Positions 54,106-62,127 of a stretch of DNA of 64,000 nt are shown here, in pieces; the stretch's first letter is position 1, and every line of letters begins with the position of its first letter. The notes under the pieces were generated by a model. It searched no databases. It was not told the DNA's origin and worked only from the letters and a program-made list of their open reading frames with translations. Where the stretch lies: assembly GCF_023921805.1 (NCBI RefSeq), contig NZ_CP074197.1, positions 558,001 to 622,000 of the forward strand, given 5' to 3'. The position numbers and the translations under genes are program-made. The stretch comes from Ruminococcus sp. FMBCY1. GTDB taxonomy: Bacteria > Bacillota > Clostridia > Oscillospirales > Acutalibacteraceae.

Positions 54106-55009
54106 ATTTGTTGCCGAAAACGGCAACATAAGAATAGACAAATACATCGCCGACAATGAACCGTCACTCACAAGAACTGCGGCTGCCAAACTTATTGAGC
54201 AGGGCAAAGTTTTTGTAAATGAAAATTCTGTCGGTAAAAACTATAAGCTCAAAGGCGGCGACAGAATTACTCTCGAAATTCCCGATCCCGTACCTTACGA
54301 GGCAAAACCCGAGAATATTCCTTTGGAAATTATTTACGAGGATAACGATTTGCTTGTTGTAAACAAGCCGAAAGGAATGGTCGTTCATCCTGCGGCAGGC
54401 AATTATGACGGCACACTTGTAAACGCATTACTCTATCATTGCGGAGATTCGTTATCAGGCATAAACGGTGTTATGCGTCCCGGAATTGTCCACAGAATAG
54501 ATAAAGATACCAGCGGACTTCTGATAGTTGCGAAAAATGATTTTGCACATTTTTCGCTTGCCGAGCAGATTAAGGAACATTCTTTTACAAGGGAATACGA
54601 GGCAATTGTTTACGGCAATTTAAAAGACGATGAGGGCACGGTGAATGCTCCGATAGGAAGAAGTCAGTATGACCGTAAAAAAATGTGCGTTACCGAAAAA
54701 AACAGCAAACACGCTGTCACACATTACCGTGTGATTGCAAGATACAAGGGCTACACTCATATAAAATGTATTCTTGAAACGGGACGAACACATCAGATAA
54801 GAGTGCATATGGCGTACATCGGTCACCCTGTATCGGGAGATTTGGTTTACGGGGTTAAAAACGAAAAAGTTGATTTTACAGGTCAGTGCCTGCACGCAAG
54901 AAAAATCGGCTTTGTTCATCCAAGGAGCGGCAAATACCTTGAATTTACATCGCAGCTGCCCGAATATTTCAGAAATTATCTTGAAAAGCTCGATAAAATA
55001 ACAAAATAA
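54092..55009 (+). CDS. rluD: RluA/RluD-family 23S rRNA pseudouridine synthase
   Basis: A 305-residue pseudouridine synthase with an N-terminal S4 domain (RIDKYIADNEPSLTRTAAAK) and catalytic motif HRIDKDTSGLLIVAKN (catalytic Asp). TGRTHQIRVHM follows. It probably modifies helix 69 of 23S rRNA as RluD does, though other RluA-family members act elsewhere; the symbol is by similarity. Coupled to lspA by a 14-base overlap. Confidence 0.9.
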   Translation: MTKLEFVAENGNIRIDKYIADNEPSLTRTAAAKLIEQGKVFVNENSVGKNYKLKGGDRITLEIPDPVPYEAKPENIPLEIIYEDNDLLVVNKPKGMVVHPAAGNYDGTLVNALLYHCGDSLSGINGVMRPGIVHRIDKDTSGLLIVAKNDFAHFSLAEQIKEHSFTREYEAIVYGNLKDDEGTVNAPIGRSQYDRKKMCVTEKNSKHAVTHYRVIARYKGYTHIKCILETGRTHQIRVHMAYIGHPVSGDLVYGVKNEKVDFTGQCLHARKIGFVHPRSGKYLEFTSQLPEYFRNYLEKLDKITK

Positions 55010-55032
55010 TTTGCGATAAACTTAAAAAAGTC

Positions 55033-55061
55033 TTGCAATTTATTTTCTTTTGTGGTAATAT
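55033..55061 (+). promoter_or_regulatory. Promoter of rplS
   Basis: TTGCAA (55033-55038), 17-base spacer, TAATAT (55056-55061), giving a leader of about 120 bases before rplS. Confidence 0.65.
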
Positions 55062-55067
55062 ATATAA

Positions 55068-55180
55068 GCATTTGAAACCGTCATACCTATGACGAGGTTC
55101 AGATGGCGGTAAAACCGTTATTTTGAAGCAGACATTCCTCTGCACTAAAAAGGTACGAATGTCAGAAAAAACAGGAGGAA
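55068..55180 (+). promoter_or_regulatory. Structured rplS leader
   Basis: Hairpins by eye: CGTCAT/ATGACG (55079-55084 with 55089-55094), GGCGGT/ACCGTT-like pairing next (about 55105-55120), and GACATTC (55131-55137) / GAATGTC (55157-55163). Position and layout fit an L19 autoregulatory leader as described for Firmicutes, but I cannot confirm the family. Confidence 0.5.
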
Positions 55181-55185
55181 TTATA

Positions 55186-55533
55186 ATGGACGCATTAAAA
55201 GCTATTGCTGCCGGTTCAGTTAAGGAAACCACACCAAAGTTTAATGTCGGTGACACAGTTAAGGTTTCTGTAAACATCCGTGAGGGCGAAAGAGAAAGAA
55301 TTCAGATGTTTGAGGGCACAGTTATTGCTAAAAAGGGCAGTGGCGTTGCTGAAACATTTACTGTAAGACGCGTTGCTTACGGCGTAGGTGTTGAGAGAGT
55401 GTTCCCGCTCCATTCACCGAACGTTAAGGACGTGCAGGTAATTCGTTATGGTAAAGTTCGCAGAAGCAAGCTCTACTATCTCCGTGACAGAGTTGGTAAG
55501 GCTGCTAAGGTTAAAGAGCAGATCCGTAAGTAA
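55186..55533 (+). CDS. rplS: Ribosomal protein bL19
   Basis: A 115-residue protein at the 30S-50S interface; the start is the ATG at 55186 behind AGGAGG, not the longer frame that covers the leader. Family segments: [38 protein letters not shown] and [17 protein letters not shown]. It has its own promoter, structured leader and terminator. Confidence 0.97.
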   Translation: MDALKAIAAGSVKETTPKFNVGDTVKVSVNIREGERERIQMFEGTVIAKKGSGVAETFTVRRVAYGVGVERVFPLHSPNVKDVQVIRYGKVRRSKLYYLRDRVGKAAKVKEQIRK

Positions 55534-55547
55534 TTTCAAATGTAAGG

Positions 55548-55575
55548 AAAGGGACTTTTACAGTCCCTTTTTTAC
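55548..55575 (+). terminator. Terminator after rplS
   Basis: A 9-bp stem AAAGGGACT (55548-55556) / AGTCCCTTT (55562-55570) with a following T-run. Confidence 0.88.
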
Positions 55576-55602
55576 TTTACTTATTGTTAGCAGGTGGATA
55601 AA

Positions 55603-56304
55603 TTGAGCGAAAATAAAACAAATACTAACGAAACAGAAAACAATGTTGTAGAAAACACAACAGCCGAAACACAGAATCAGAATATTGAGGTCGAGGACAG
55701 CGGAGATTACATTGCTTTCAGCAATCCCGAAAAAGACAAGCAGAAGAGCAACAAATTTGTTGCGGCAAAGGCAGACGGCGGCGCATCAAACTTTTACGAT
55801 TGGGTAAAATCAATTGTATTTGCACTAGTAATAGTTATTTTCTGTCTTAACTTCTTTTTCAGGTTGGTTGATGTAAAAGGTACATCAATGGTAGAAACCC
55901 TGCAAAACGGTGATAAATTGATTGTAACCAACTTTAATTACACTCCAAAGCCGAATGACATCATAGTAATTTCTCACGGTAAGGAGTACGCCGAACCGAT
56001 TGTAAAGCGTGTTATTGCTACCGCAGGTCAGACTCTCAAACTTGATTATGAAAACGACAGAATCCTTGTTGACGGTGTTGTAATTGACGAACCGTATCTT
56101 GATGTGTCAACATTCTGTAATGTTGAGGCAGATTACGAAATCCCCGAGGTTATTCCGGACGGTATGATTTTTGTAATGGGCGACAACAGAGGAGTTTCTA
56201 TGGACAGCCGTGACTCAAGAATCGGTCTTATCAGCGTAGACAATGTTATAGGAAAAGCTCAATTTGTAGTTTATCCGTTTTCAGACTTTAAATATCTTTA
56301 CTAA
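55603..56304 (+). CDS. lepB: Signal peptidase I, copy 1
   Basis: A 233-residue membrane protease that removes export signal peptides. The start is the TTG at 55603 (AGGTGG 5 bases upstream), or the GTG at 55594. Residues 1-65 are an acidic, Asn-rich cytoplasmic part, then one membrane helix. Catalytic Ser is in KGTSMVETL and Lys in VKRVIATAG; the box MGDNRGVSMDSR is conserved. A second signal peptidase gene follows; the two differ most in the N-terminal region. Confidence 0.94.
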   Translation: MSENKTNTNETENNVVENTTAETQNQNIEVEDSGDYIAFSNPEKDKQKSNKFVAAKADGGASNFYDWVKSIVFALVIVIFCLNFFFRLVDVKGTSMVETLQNGDKLIVTNFNYTPKPNDIIVISHGKEYAEPIVKRVIATAGQTLKLDYENDRILVDGVVIDEPYLDVSTFCNVEADYEIPEVIPDGMIFVMGDNRGVSMDSRDSRIGLISVDNVIGKAQFVVYPFSDFKYLY

Positions 56305-56321
56305 AAATTTTATTTGACCTA

Positions 56322-56372
56322 TTGATAAAAGCTTATTTCTGTTTTATAATTGAAATAAGCTTTTATTTTTTT
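56322..56372 (+). promoter_or_regulatory. Promoter of lepB copy 2 embedded in a terminator-like hairpin
   Basis: TTGATA (56322-56327), 17-base spacer, TATAAT (56345-56350) form a consensus-like promoter. The same stretch is a perfect 15-bp stem ATAAAAGCTTATTTC (56325-56339) / GAAATAAGCTTTTAT (56352-56366), then a T-run to 56372. The -10 box lies in the loop. One sequence thus seems to end the first lepB transcript and start the second. Confidence 0.65.
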
Positions 56373-56381
56373 GGAGGATAT

Positions 56382-56957
56382 ATGAAATCTAAAAACAAAA
56401 CCTCGAAAACAAAAATACAGATAAACAAAGAAAAATTACCTAACTGTATATTTGATATTTTCAAAACGGTTATTTTCCTTTTTGCAATTATAAGCGTTGT
56501 ATTTACATTTTTTATAAAAGATGTCACAATCGACGGCGAATCTATGAAAGACACGCTTTTTGACGGCGACAGGGCAATACTAACAAACTTTCTTTACTCA
56601 CCGCAGGTGGGAGATATTGTGGCTGTTGACGCAGACCAGCAAATCGGAAAAATCATTATAAAACGAGTTATCGCAACCGAAGGACAGACAATAAAAATTG
56701 ACTATGACAATAATAAAGTTATAGTTGACGGAATTGTACTTGACGAAGAATATGTTGCCTCCGATACAATAAGACCGACTGTCGGTTGGAATATTCCCGA
56801 CACCATACCCGAAGGCTATGTGTTCGTAATGGGTGATAACCGTTCCGTATCACTCGACAGCAGAAGCGGCAGTATTCAGCTTATTCCAAAAACGATGATA
56901 CTCGGCAAGGCACAATTTGTGATTTATCCGTTTGACCATTTCAAATATCTTTACTGA
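56382..56957 (+). CDS. Signal peptidase I, copy 2
   Basis: A 191-residue signal peptidase; the start is the ATG at 56382 with GGAGG right after the T-run of the preceding hairpin. The cytoplasmic part is short and basic (KSKNKTSKTKIQ), followed by one membrane helix. Catalytic Ser is in DGESMKDTL and Lys in IKRVIATEG; MGDNRSVSLDSR is conserved. Having two adjacent enzymes suggests different substrates or expression, for example in sporulation; that is inference. Confidence 0.93.
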   Translation: MKSKNKTSKTKIQINKEKLPNCIFDIFKTVIFLFAIISVVFTFFIKDVTIDGESMKDTLFDGDRAILTNFLYSPQVGDIVAVDADQQIGKIIIKRVIATEGQTIKIDYDNNKVIVDGIVLDEEYVASDTIRPTVGWNIPDTIPEGYVFVMGDNRSVSLDSRSGSIQLIPKTMILGKAQFVIYPFDHFKYLY

Positions 56958-56990
56958 TTTATAAACAACTATAAGGATTGATAAAATAAA

Positions 56991-57860
56991 ATGAGCGAAA
57001 TGCAAAATATACAGTGGTTCCCGGGTCATATGACCAAAACCAAAAGACAGATTCAGGCAAGTTTAAAACTTGTAGATGCAGTGGCAGAAATTCTTGACGC
57101 AAGAATACCCTTAAGCAGTAAAAATCCCGATTTACAAAAACTTATTCAGAACAAACCAAAGGTTGTGCTTTTGAATAAATGCGATATGGCTAATCAGACC
57201 GCAACAAGCAGATGGATAGACTACTATGCATCACAGGGAATTACAGCGATTGCGGTTGACTGCAAAAGCGGTAAGGGACTTAATAAATTTGCCCCTGCTG
57301 TAAACAATGTGCTTTCCGAGCGCAGAGAAAGACTTAAGGCAAAGGGTATGGTAAACCCGATGCTTAGAATTATGATTGTAGGTATCCCGAATGTCGGTAA
57401 ATCTTCATTCATTAACAGAGTAGCAAAGCAAAACAGAGCAAAAGTAGAGGACAGACCGGGTGTTACAAGAGGCAATCAGTGGTATTCAATCGCAAAAAAT
57501 ATTGAAATGCTCGATACTCCGGGTGTACTTTGGCCTAAATTTGACGATAAGATTGTCGGCGAAAGACTTGCTTTTACAGGCGCTGTAAAAGACCAAATTC
57601 TCGATACGGAGCTTCTCGCCGTACGACTTCTTGACTTTTTGCGCAGCTTGAAACCCGCTGATTTTATTGCAAGATTTAAACTTGAAGATATTGACCTTGA
57701 CGCAATCGATTCATACGAATTGCTTAATGTAATCGGCAAAAAAAGAGGTATGCTCATTTCCGGAGGAGAAATAGATACAGAGAGAGCCGCAATTATGCTG
57801 CTTGATGAATTCAGAAGCGGAAAACTCGGCAGAATCACTCTTGAAATGCCCGAAAGATAA
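56991..57860 (+). CDS. rbgA: Ribosome biogenesis GTPase RbgA (YlqF)
   Basis: A 289-residue circularly permuted GTPase needed for late 50S assembly. The order is G4 (LLNKCDMA, around residue 60), then G1 GIPNVGKSSFINRVA, then G3 DTPGVLWPK, which is the permuted YlqF arrangement. The start QWFPGHMTKTKRQI is typical. ATG at 56991 behind AAGGA. rnhB follows 11 bases on, as in B. subtilis. Confidence 0.96.
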   Translation: MSEMQNIQWFPGHMTKTKRQIQASLKLVDAVAEILDARIPLSSKNPDLQKLIQNKPKVVLLNKCDMANQTATSRWIDYYASQGITAIAVDCKSGKGLNKFAPAVNNVLSERRERLKAKGMVNPMLRIMIVGIPNVGKSSFINRVAKQNRAKVEDRPGVTRGNQWYSIAKNIEMLDTPGVLWPKFDDKIVGERLAFTGAVKDQILDTELLAVRLLDFLRSLKPADFIARFKLEDIDLDAIDSYELLNVIGKKRGMLISGGEIDTERAAIMLLDEFRSGKLGRITLEMPER

Positions 57861-57871
57861 AAGGTGAAACA

Positions 57872-58471
57872 ATGGATTGGCTTGAATTTGAAAAAGAGGC
57901 GCTTGCAAAAGGTTATAAATCGGTTTGCGGAGTCGATGAGGCAGGCAGAGGCCCTCTCGCAGGTCCCGTCTGCGCCGCCGCCGTTATATTGCCCGAGGGT
58001 GTGATTATTGACGGTGTAAACGACTCAAAAAAATTAAGCGAGAAAAAGCGTGAGTCCTTGTTTGATGTTATAAGAGAACAGGCGCTGTCATACTCAATAG
58101 CTTACGCTACGGTTGACGAAATCGAAGAAATCAATATACTGAATGCAACAATGCTTGCGATGCGCAGAGCAATTGACGGTCTTGACATAAAGGCAGACTA
58201 CGCAATGATTGACGGAAATAAAATTCCGCCGATTGACATTGACGCCGAGTGCATTGTAAAAGGTGATGCAAAATCTATGTCGATTGCTTGTGCATCTATC
58301 CTTGCAAAAGTGTCAAGAGACAGACTTTTATATAAGTATGCCGAAGAATATCCCATGTACGGTTTTGATAAACACAAAGGATACGGAACCAAGGCACACA
58401 GAGAGGCTATTCTTAAATACGGCCCGTGCCCGTACCACCGCAAAAGTTTTCTTAAAAAGCTGTATAAATAA
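57872..58471 (+). CDS. rnhB: Ribonuclease HII
   Basis: A 199-residue nuclease that removes ribonucleotides from DNA. Catalytic Asp-Glu pair is in GVDEAGRGPLAGPV, further acidic residues in MIDGNK and the SIACASILAKVSRD block. The C-terminal HKGYGTKAHREAI is conserved. ATG at 57872 behind AAAGGTGA. yraN begins 2 bases later. Confidence 0.96.
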   Translation: MDWLEFEKEALAKGYKSVCGVDEAGRGPLAGPVCAAAVILPEGVIIDGVNDSKKLSEKKRESLFDVIREQALSYSIAYATVDEIEEINILNATMLAMRRAIDGLDIKADYAMIDGNKIPPIDIDAECIVKGDAKSMSIACASILAKVSRDRLLYKYAEEYPMYGFDKHKGYGTKAHREAILKYGPCPYHRKSFLKKLYK

Positions 58472-58473
58472 TT

Positions 58474-58863
58474 ATGAAGTTATTTACAACAAAACAAAAG
58501 GGCGACATCGGCGAAAAATTTACCGAGCGTTACCTAAAGAAAAACGGTTATAAAATTCTTGAACGCAATTACAGACAAAAATGCGGTGAGATTGATATAA
58601 TTGCTCAAAAAGGCGAATATATTATATTTACGGAAGTAAAAACAAGGGCGGCTAATTTTATTGCCCGTCCGTATGAGGCCGTTGACCGCAGGAAAATCTC
58701 AAGAATAAGAAAAACCGCCGCAATGTATATTGCCGAAAAACAGCTTGACGCTTATTTCCGCTTTGATGTCAGCGAAGTATTTACCGAGCCAGAAAGCGGC
58801 AAAGTAATTGACATCAACTATATTGAAAATGCTTTTGAAGGAGCTTCTTATGAAAGTATTTGA
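58474..58863 (+). CDS. yraN: YraN/UPF0102 endonuclease-like protein
   Basis: A 129-residue protein with a restriction-endonuclease-like fold. It shows GDIGEKFTERYLKKNGYKIL and CGEIDIIAQKGEYIIFTEVK, the EID..ExK catalytic pattern. The biological role is not established; homologues are often encoded beside rnhB, as here. It overlaps the dipeptidase gene by 14 bases. Confidence 0.93.
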   Translation: MKLFTTKQKGDIGEKFTERYLKKNGYKILERNYRQKCGEIDIIAQKGEYIIFTEVKTRAANFIARPYEAVDRRKISRIRKTAAMYIAEKQLDAYFRFDVSEVFTEPESGKVIDINYIENAFEGASYESI

Positions 58864-59767
58864 TTTACATTGTGATACACTTTACAAAGCCGTGACTATG
58901 AGCCACGGCTTTTCCTGTTCCGACTATGAAGTTCAGACAGATGTGGATTTTGAAAAATATTTGCAGTGCTTTGCGGTATGGATTCCCGATGATTTAAGCA
59001 TAAAACAGGGCAGAGCACTGTTTGAAAAAGCCAAAATTACACTTACGAAAGAATGTAAAATCAACAATATAAATCTTGTTGATTCTTTTAAAGAAATTAA
59101 TAATTCAACAAAAAACAAACTTGCAATGTTTACACTTGAAAACTGCAAAATAATCGACAATGATATTTCATATATAAAATACCTTGCCGACAGCAACATA
59201 AAAACAGCAACCCTTACTTGGAACGATACAAACTGTATCGGTGACGGCGCAATGGCAGAGCACCCGACAGGCATAACGGAGTTTGGCAAAAAAGCGGTAT
59301 GTGAACTTGAAAATCAAGGTATTGTCATTGATGTATCACACGCAAGCGATAAACTTTTTTATGATGTGTGCGAAATCGCAGAAAAACCGTTTATAGCCAC
59401 CCATTCAAACGCAAGAGCGGTTACTGCGCACAAAAGAAATCTTACAGACGAACAGGCAAAAATCATATTTAAAAACGGCGGAATTATAGGACTTAATTTT
59501 CATAATGCGTTTCTCAATAACGAACCCGAAAAAGCCTGCATTGATGATATTCTAAAGCACGCAGAGCATTTTTTGTCGCTCGGCGGAGAAGATTATGTAT
59601 GCCTTGGAAGTGATTTTGACGGTGGAATCTTGCCGTATGACATCAGAAATAACAGAAATCTAAATGAAATTTATAATCTTTTTCTGCAAAAAAACTATCA
59701 AGAAGCCATAATTGATAAAATTTTTTATGAAAATGCAGTTAATTTCTTTGAAAACTTTGACATTTGA
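58850..59767 (+). CDS. Membrane dipeptidase-like protein (peptidase M19)
   Basis: A 305-residue M19 (renal dipeptidase) zinc enzyme; the start is the ATG at 58850 after AAGGAG, inside the end of yraN. Metal ligands: HCD in FDLHCDTL, His in VIDVSHAS and ATHSNARAV, Asp in GSDFDGG. No signal peptide is visible, so it probably works in the cytoplasm on dipeptides, possibly including D-residues. The thrC promoter overlaps its end. Confidence 0.9.
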   Translation: MKVFDLHCDTLYKAVTMSHGFSCSDYEVQTDVDFEKYLQCFAVWIPDDLSIKQGRALFEKAKITLTKECKINNINLVDSFKEINNSTKNKLAMFTLENCKIIDNDISYIKYLADSNIKTATLTWNDTNCIGDGAMAEHPTGITEFGKKAVCELENQGIVIDVSHASDKLFYDVCEIAEKPFIATHSNARAVTAHKRNLTDEQAKIIFKNGGIIGLNFHNAFLNNEPEKACIDDILKHAEHFLSLGGEDYVCLGSDFDGGILPYDIRNNRNLNEIYNLFLQKNYQEAIIDKIFYENAVNFFENFDI

Positions 59768-59785
59768 TAAATTATGTAGTAAAAT
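59757..59785 (+). promoter_or_regulatory. Promoter of thrC
   Basis: TTGACA (59757-59762), 17-base spacer, TAAAAT (59780-59785); the -35 box lies over the stop codon of the dipeptidase gene. The thrC ATG is 38 bases downstream. Confidence 0.8.
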
Positions 59786-59822
59786 GTACTTTGTGTAAAG
59801 CAACTCTGAAAGGAAGATTTAT

Positions 59823-61331
59823 ATGTTGTATAACAGTACTCAAAATGCAGCCGAAGTTGTATCGGCCGCTCAGGCAATTGCCCAGGGTATTTCTAAGGAT
59901 GGCGGACTTTTTGTGCCACAGGAATTTCCTAAATATTCCGCAGAAACATTTAATGAGCTTTTAAAGCTTGATTACAAGGGCAGAGCAAAAAAAGTTTTCG
60001 CTGATTTTCTTTCTGATTTTACAGAAGAAGAAATCAACGATTGTGTTGAAAATGCCTACACAAAAGAGAAGTTCGGCAGTGACAATCCTGCTCCTTTGGC
60101 TTACGCAAAGCTCAACGGCAAGGAACTTAATATTCTTGAACTTTGGCACGGTCCGACTTGTGCTTTTAAGGATATGGCACTCCAGATTCTTCCTCATTTT
60201 CTTACAAAATCACTTAAAAAGACATACGACGGCAAAGATGCAGTAATTCTTGTTGCCACATCGGGCGACACAGGTAAGGCTGCTCTTGAAGGCTTTAAAG
60301 ATGTTGACCATACAAAAATTATCGTTTTCTATCCTGTTGACGGTGTAAGTCCAATGCAGAAGCACCAGATGAATACTCAGGAAGGCAACAATGTTACAGT
60401 TTGCGCTATTAAGGGTAACTTTGACGACGCACAGACAGGTGTTAAGAAAATCTTTACTACTCCTGAAATTTCCGCAAAGCTTGAGGCTAACAATATGCTT
60501 TTCAGCTCTGCAAACTCAATTAACTGGGGCAGACTTCTTCCACAGATTGTTTACTATATTTCAGCATATTGCGATCTCGTTAATGCAGGCAAAATTGCTA
60601 TGGGAGATAAGATTAATGTTGTAGTTCCGACCGGTAACTTCGGTAATATCCTTGCATCATATTACGCAAGTATTATGGGACTCCCAATCAACAAATTTAT
60701 CTGTGCGTCAAACTCAAACAATGTTCTTTCTGATTTTATCAAGACAGGTGTTTATGACAAAAACAGACATTTCTACACAACAATTTCACCATCAATGGAT
60801 ATTCTCGTATCAAGCAACCTTGAAAGACTTCTTTACAAGCTTTCGGGCAACAATGCCGATACTACAAAAGAGCTTATGACTGCTCTCAAGACTGTAGGCA
60901 AGTACGAGGTTTCCGACGAAATCAAGGCTGAAATCACATCTAAATTCTTCGGCGGTTTCTGCGACGATGAGCAGACAAAAGCTACAATCAAGGCTTTGTT
61001 CGACACAGATAAATACCTCTGCGATACTCACACAGCGGTTGCCGTTAATGTATATGAGCAGTATGTTGAGCAGACAGGCGACACAACTCCGTCTGTTATC
61101 GCATCGACAGCAAGCCCATACAAGTTCTCTAAGGCTGTTCTTGAGGCTGTTTCAGACGGCACAGACCTTCCTGAAAATGAATTTGATATGGTTGAAAAGC
61201 TATTCGAGGTTTCAAATGCTCCTGTGCCTGCACCTCTTGCAGCACTTAAGGACAAAAAGGCTCGTTTTTCAGATGTTACAGAGGTAAATTCAATGCCTCA
61301 GTATGTTCTTGATGCACTTAACATCAAATAA
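59823..61331 (+). CDS. thrC: Threonine synthase
   Basis: A 502-residue PLP enzyme that converts O-phosphohomoserine to threonine. PLP Lys is in HGPTCAFKDMALQ; VATSGDTGKAALEGF, PVDGVSPMQKHQMNTQ and VVPTGNFGNILASYYA are family blocks. The length and N-terminal YNSTQNAAEVVSAAQAI fit the long (type 1) ThrC. A GGAAG precedes the ATG at 59823. The next gene overlaps the stop by one base. Confidence 0.97.
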   Translation: MLYNSTQNAAEVVSAAQAIAQGISKDGGLFVPQEFPKYSAETFNELLKLDYKGRAKKVFADFLSDFTEEEINDCVENAYTKEKFGSDNPAPLAYAKLNGKELNILELWHGPTCAFKDMALQILPHFLTKSLKKTYDGKDAVILVATSGDTGKAALEGFKDVDHTKIIVFYPVDGVSPMQKHQMNTQEGNNVTVCAIKGNFDDAQTGVKKIFTTPEISAKLEANNMLFSSANSINWGRLLPQIVYYISAYCDLVNAGKIAMGDKINVVVPTGNFGNILASYYASIMGLPINKFICASNSNNVLSDFIKTGVYDKNRHFYTTISPSMDILVSSNLERLLYKLSGNNADTTKELMTALKTVGKYEVSDEIKAEITSKFFGGFCDDEQTKATIKALFDTDKYLCDTHTAVAVNVYEQYVEQTGDTTPSVIASTASPYKFSKAVLEAVSDGTDLPENEFDMVEKLFEVSNAPVPAPLAALKDKKARFSDVTEVNSMPQYVLDALNIK

Positions 61332-62020
61332 TGAGTTTATTTGCGATAGCTGACCTTCATTTGTCACTCGGCGAAGATAAGCCGATGGATATTTTTGCGG
61401 GCTGGGACAACTATGTCGAAAGGCTTACAAAAAATTGGAATACACTTGTTACCGATGATGATACGGTTATGATTGCAGGTGATATTTCCTGGGCAATGAA
61501 GCTTGAACAAACATATACTGATTTTAAATATATTGATGATTTGCCCGGCAAGAAAATTTTTCTCAAGGGCAATCACGATTATTGGTGGGGAACCAAAAGT
61601 AAAATCGAAAAGTTCCTCGACAATAACAAACTTAATTCGATAAATATCCTTTTTAACAACACTTATGTTTGCGACAATAAAGCAATTTGCGGTACAAGAG
61701 GATGGTTTCTCGAAAATGAGTCTGACGCTGATGTAAAGGTACTTAACCGTGAAGTAGGCAGACTTGAAATGTCGATTTCAGAGGCGGAAAAAACAGGGCT
61801 TGAGCCTGTGGTTTTTCTGCACTATCCGCCTGTCTACTGCAACACCGAATGCAGCGAAATTATGAATGTATTATTAAAACACAATATAAAAAGATGCTAT
61901 TACGGACACATTCACGGCAAATCAAATATGCGGTATGCCGTTGAGGGTGATTATAAAGGTATAAATTTTAAGCTGATCTCTTGCGACCGACTCGCATTTA
62001 TGCCGATTTTGGTACGATAA
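61331..62020 (+). CDS. Metallophosphoesterase
   Basis: A 229-residue calcineurin-like phosphoesterase. Metal motifs: IADLHLS (D-x-H), MIAGDISWAM (GD), LKGNHDYWWG (GNHD), FLHYPPVY and GHIHGK (H). This group is a conserved predicted phosphohydrolase with no settled substrate. It is coupled to thrC by overlap (TAATG), which may only reflect compact packing. Confidence 0.9.
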   Translation: MSLFAIADLHLSLGEDKPMDIFAGWDNYVERLTKNWNTLVTDDDTVMIAGDISWAMKLEQTYTDFKYIDDLPGKKIFLKGNHDYWWGTKSKIEKFLDNNKLNSINILFNNTYVCDNKAICGTRGWFLENESDADVKVLNREVGRLEMSISEAEKTGLEPVVFLHYPPVYCNTECSEIMNVLLKHNIKRCYYGHIHGKSNMRYAVEGDYKGINFKLISCDRLAFMPILVR

Positions 62021-62044
62021 TAAGCATAAATTTGCTTTTGAGTA

Positions 62045-62073
62045 TTGGCAAAACTGAATTTTTGTGTTATAAT
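62045..62073 (+). promoter_or_regulatory. Promoter of tig
   Basis: TTGGCA (62045-62050), 17-base spacer, TATAAT (62068-62073), about 55 bases before the tig ATG. A weak AAGCA/TGCTT hairpin (62024-62039) just upstream may end the preceding transcript. Confidence 0.75.
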
Positions 62074-62127
62074 GAACTGATACTGATTATATTTGTATAA
62101 AAAATCAAATTTGGAGGATTTTAAAAA

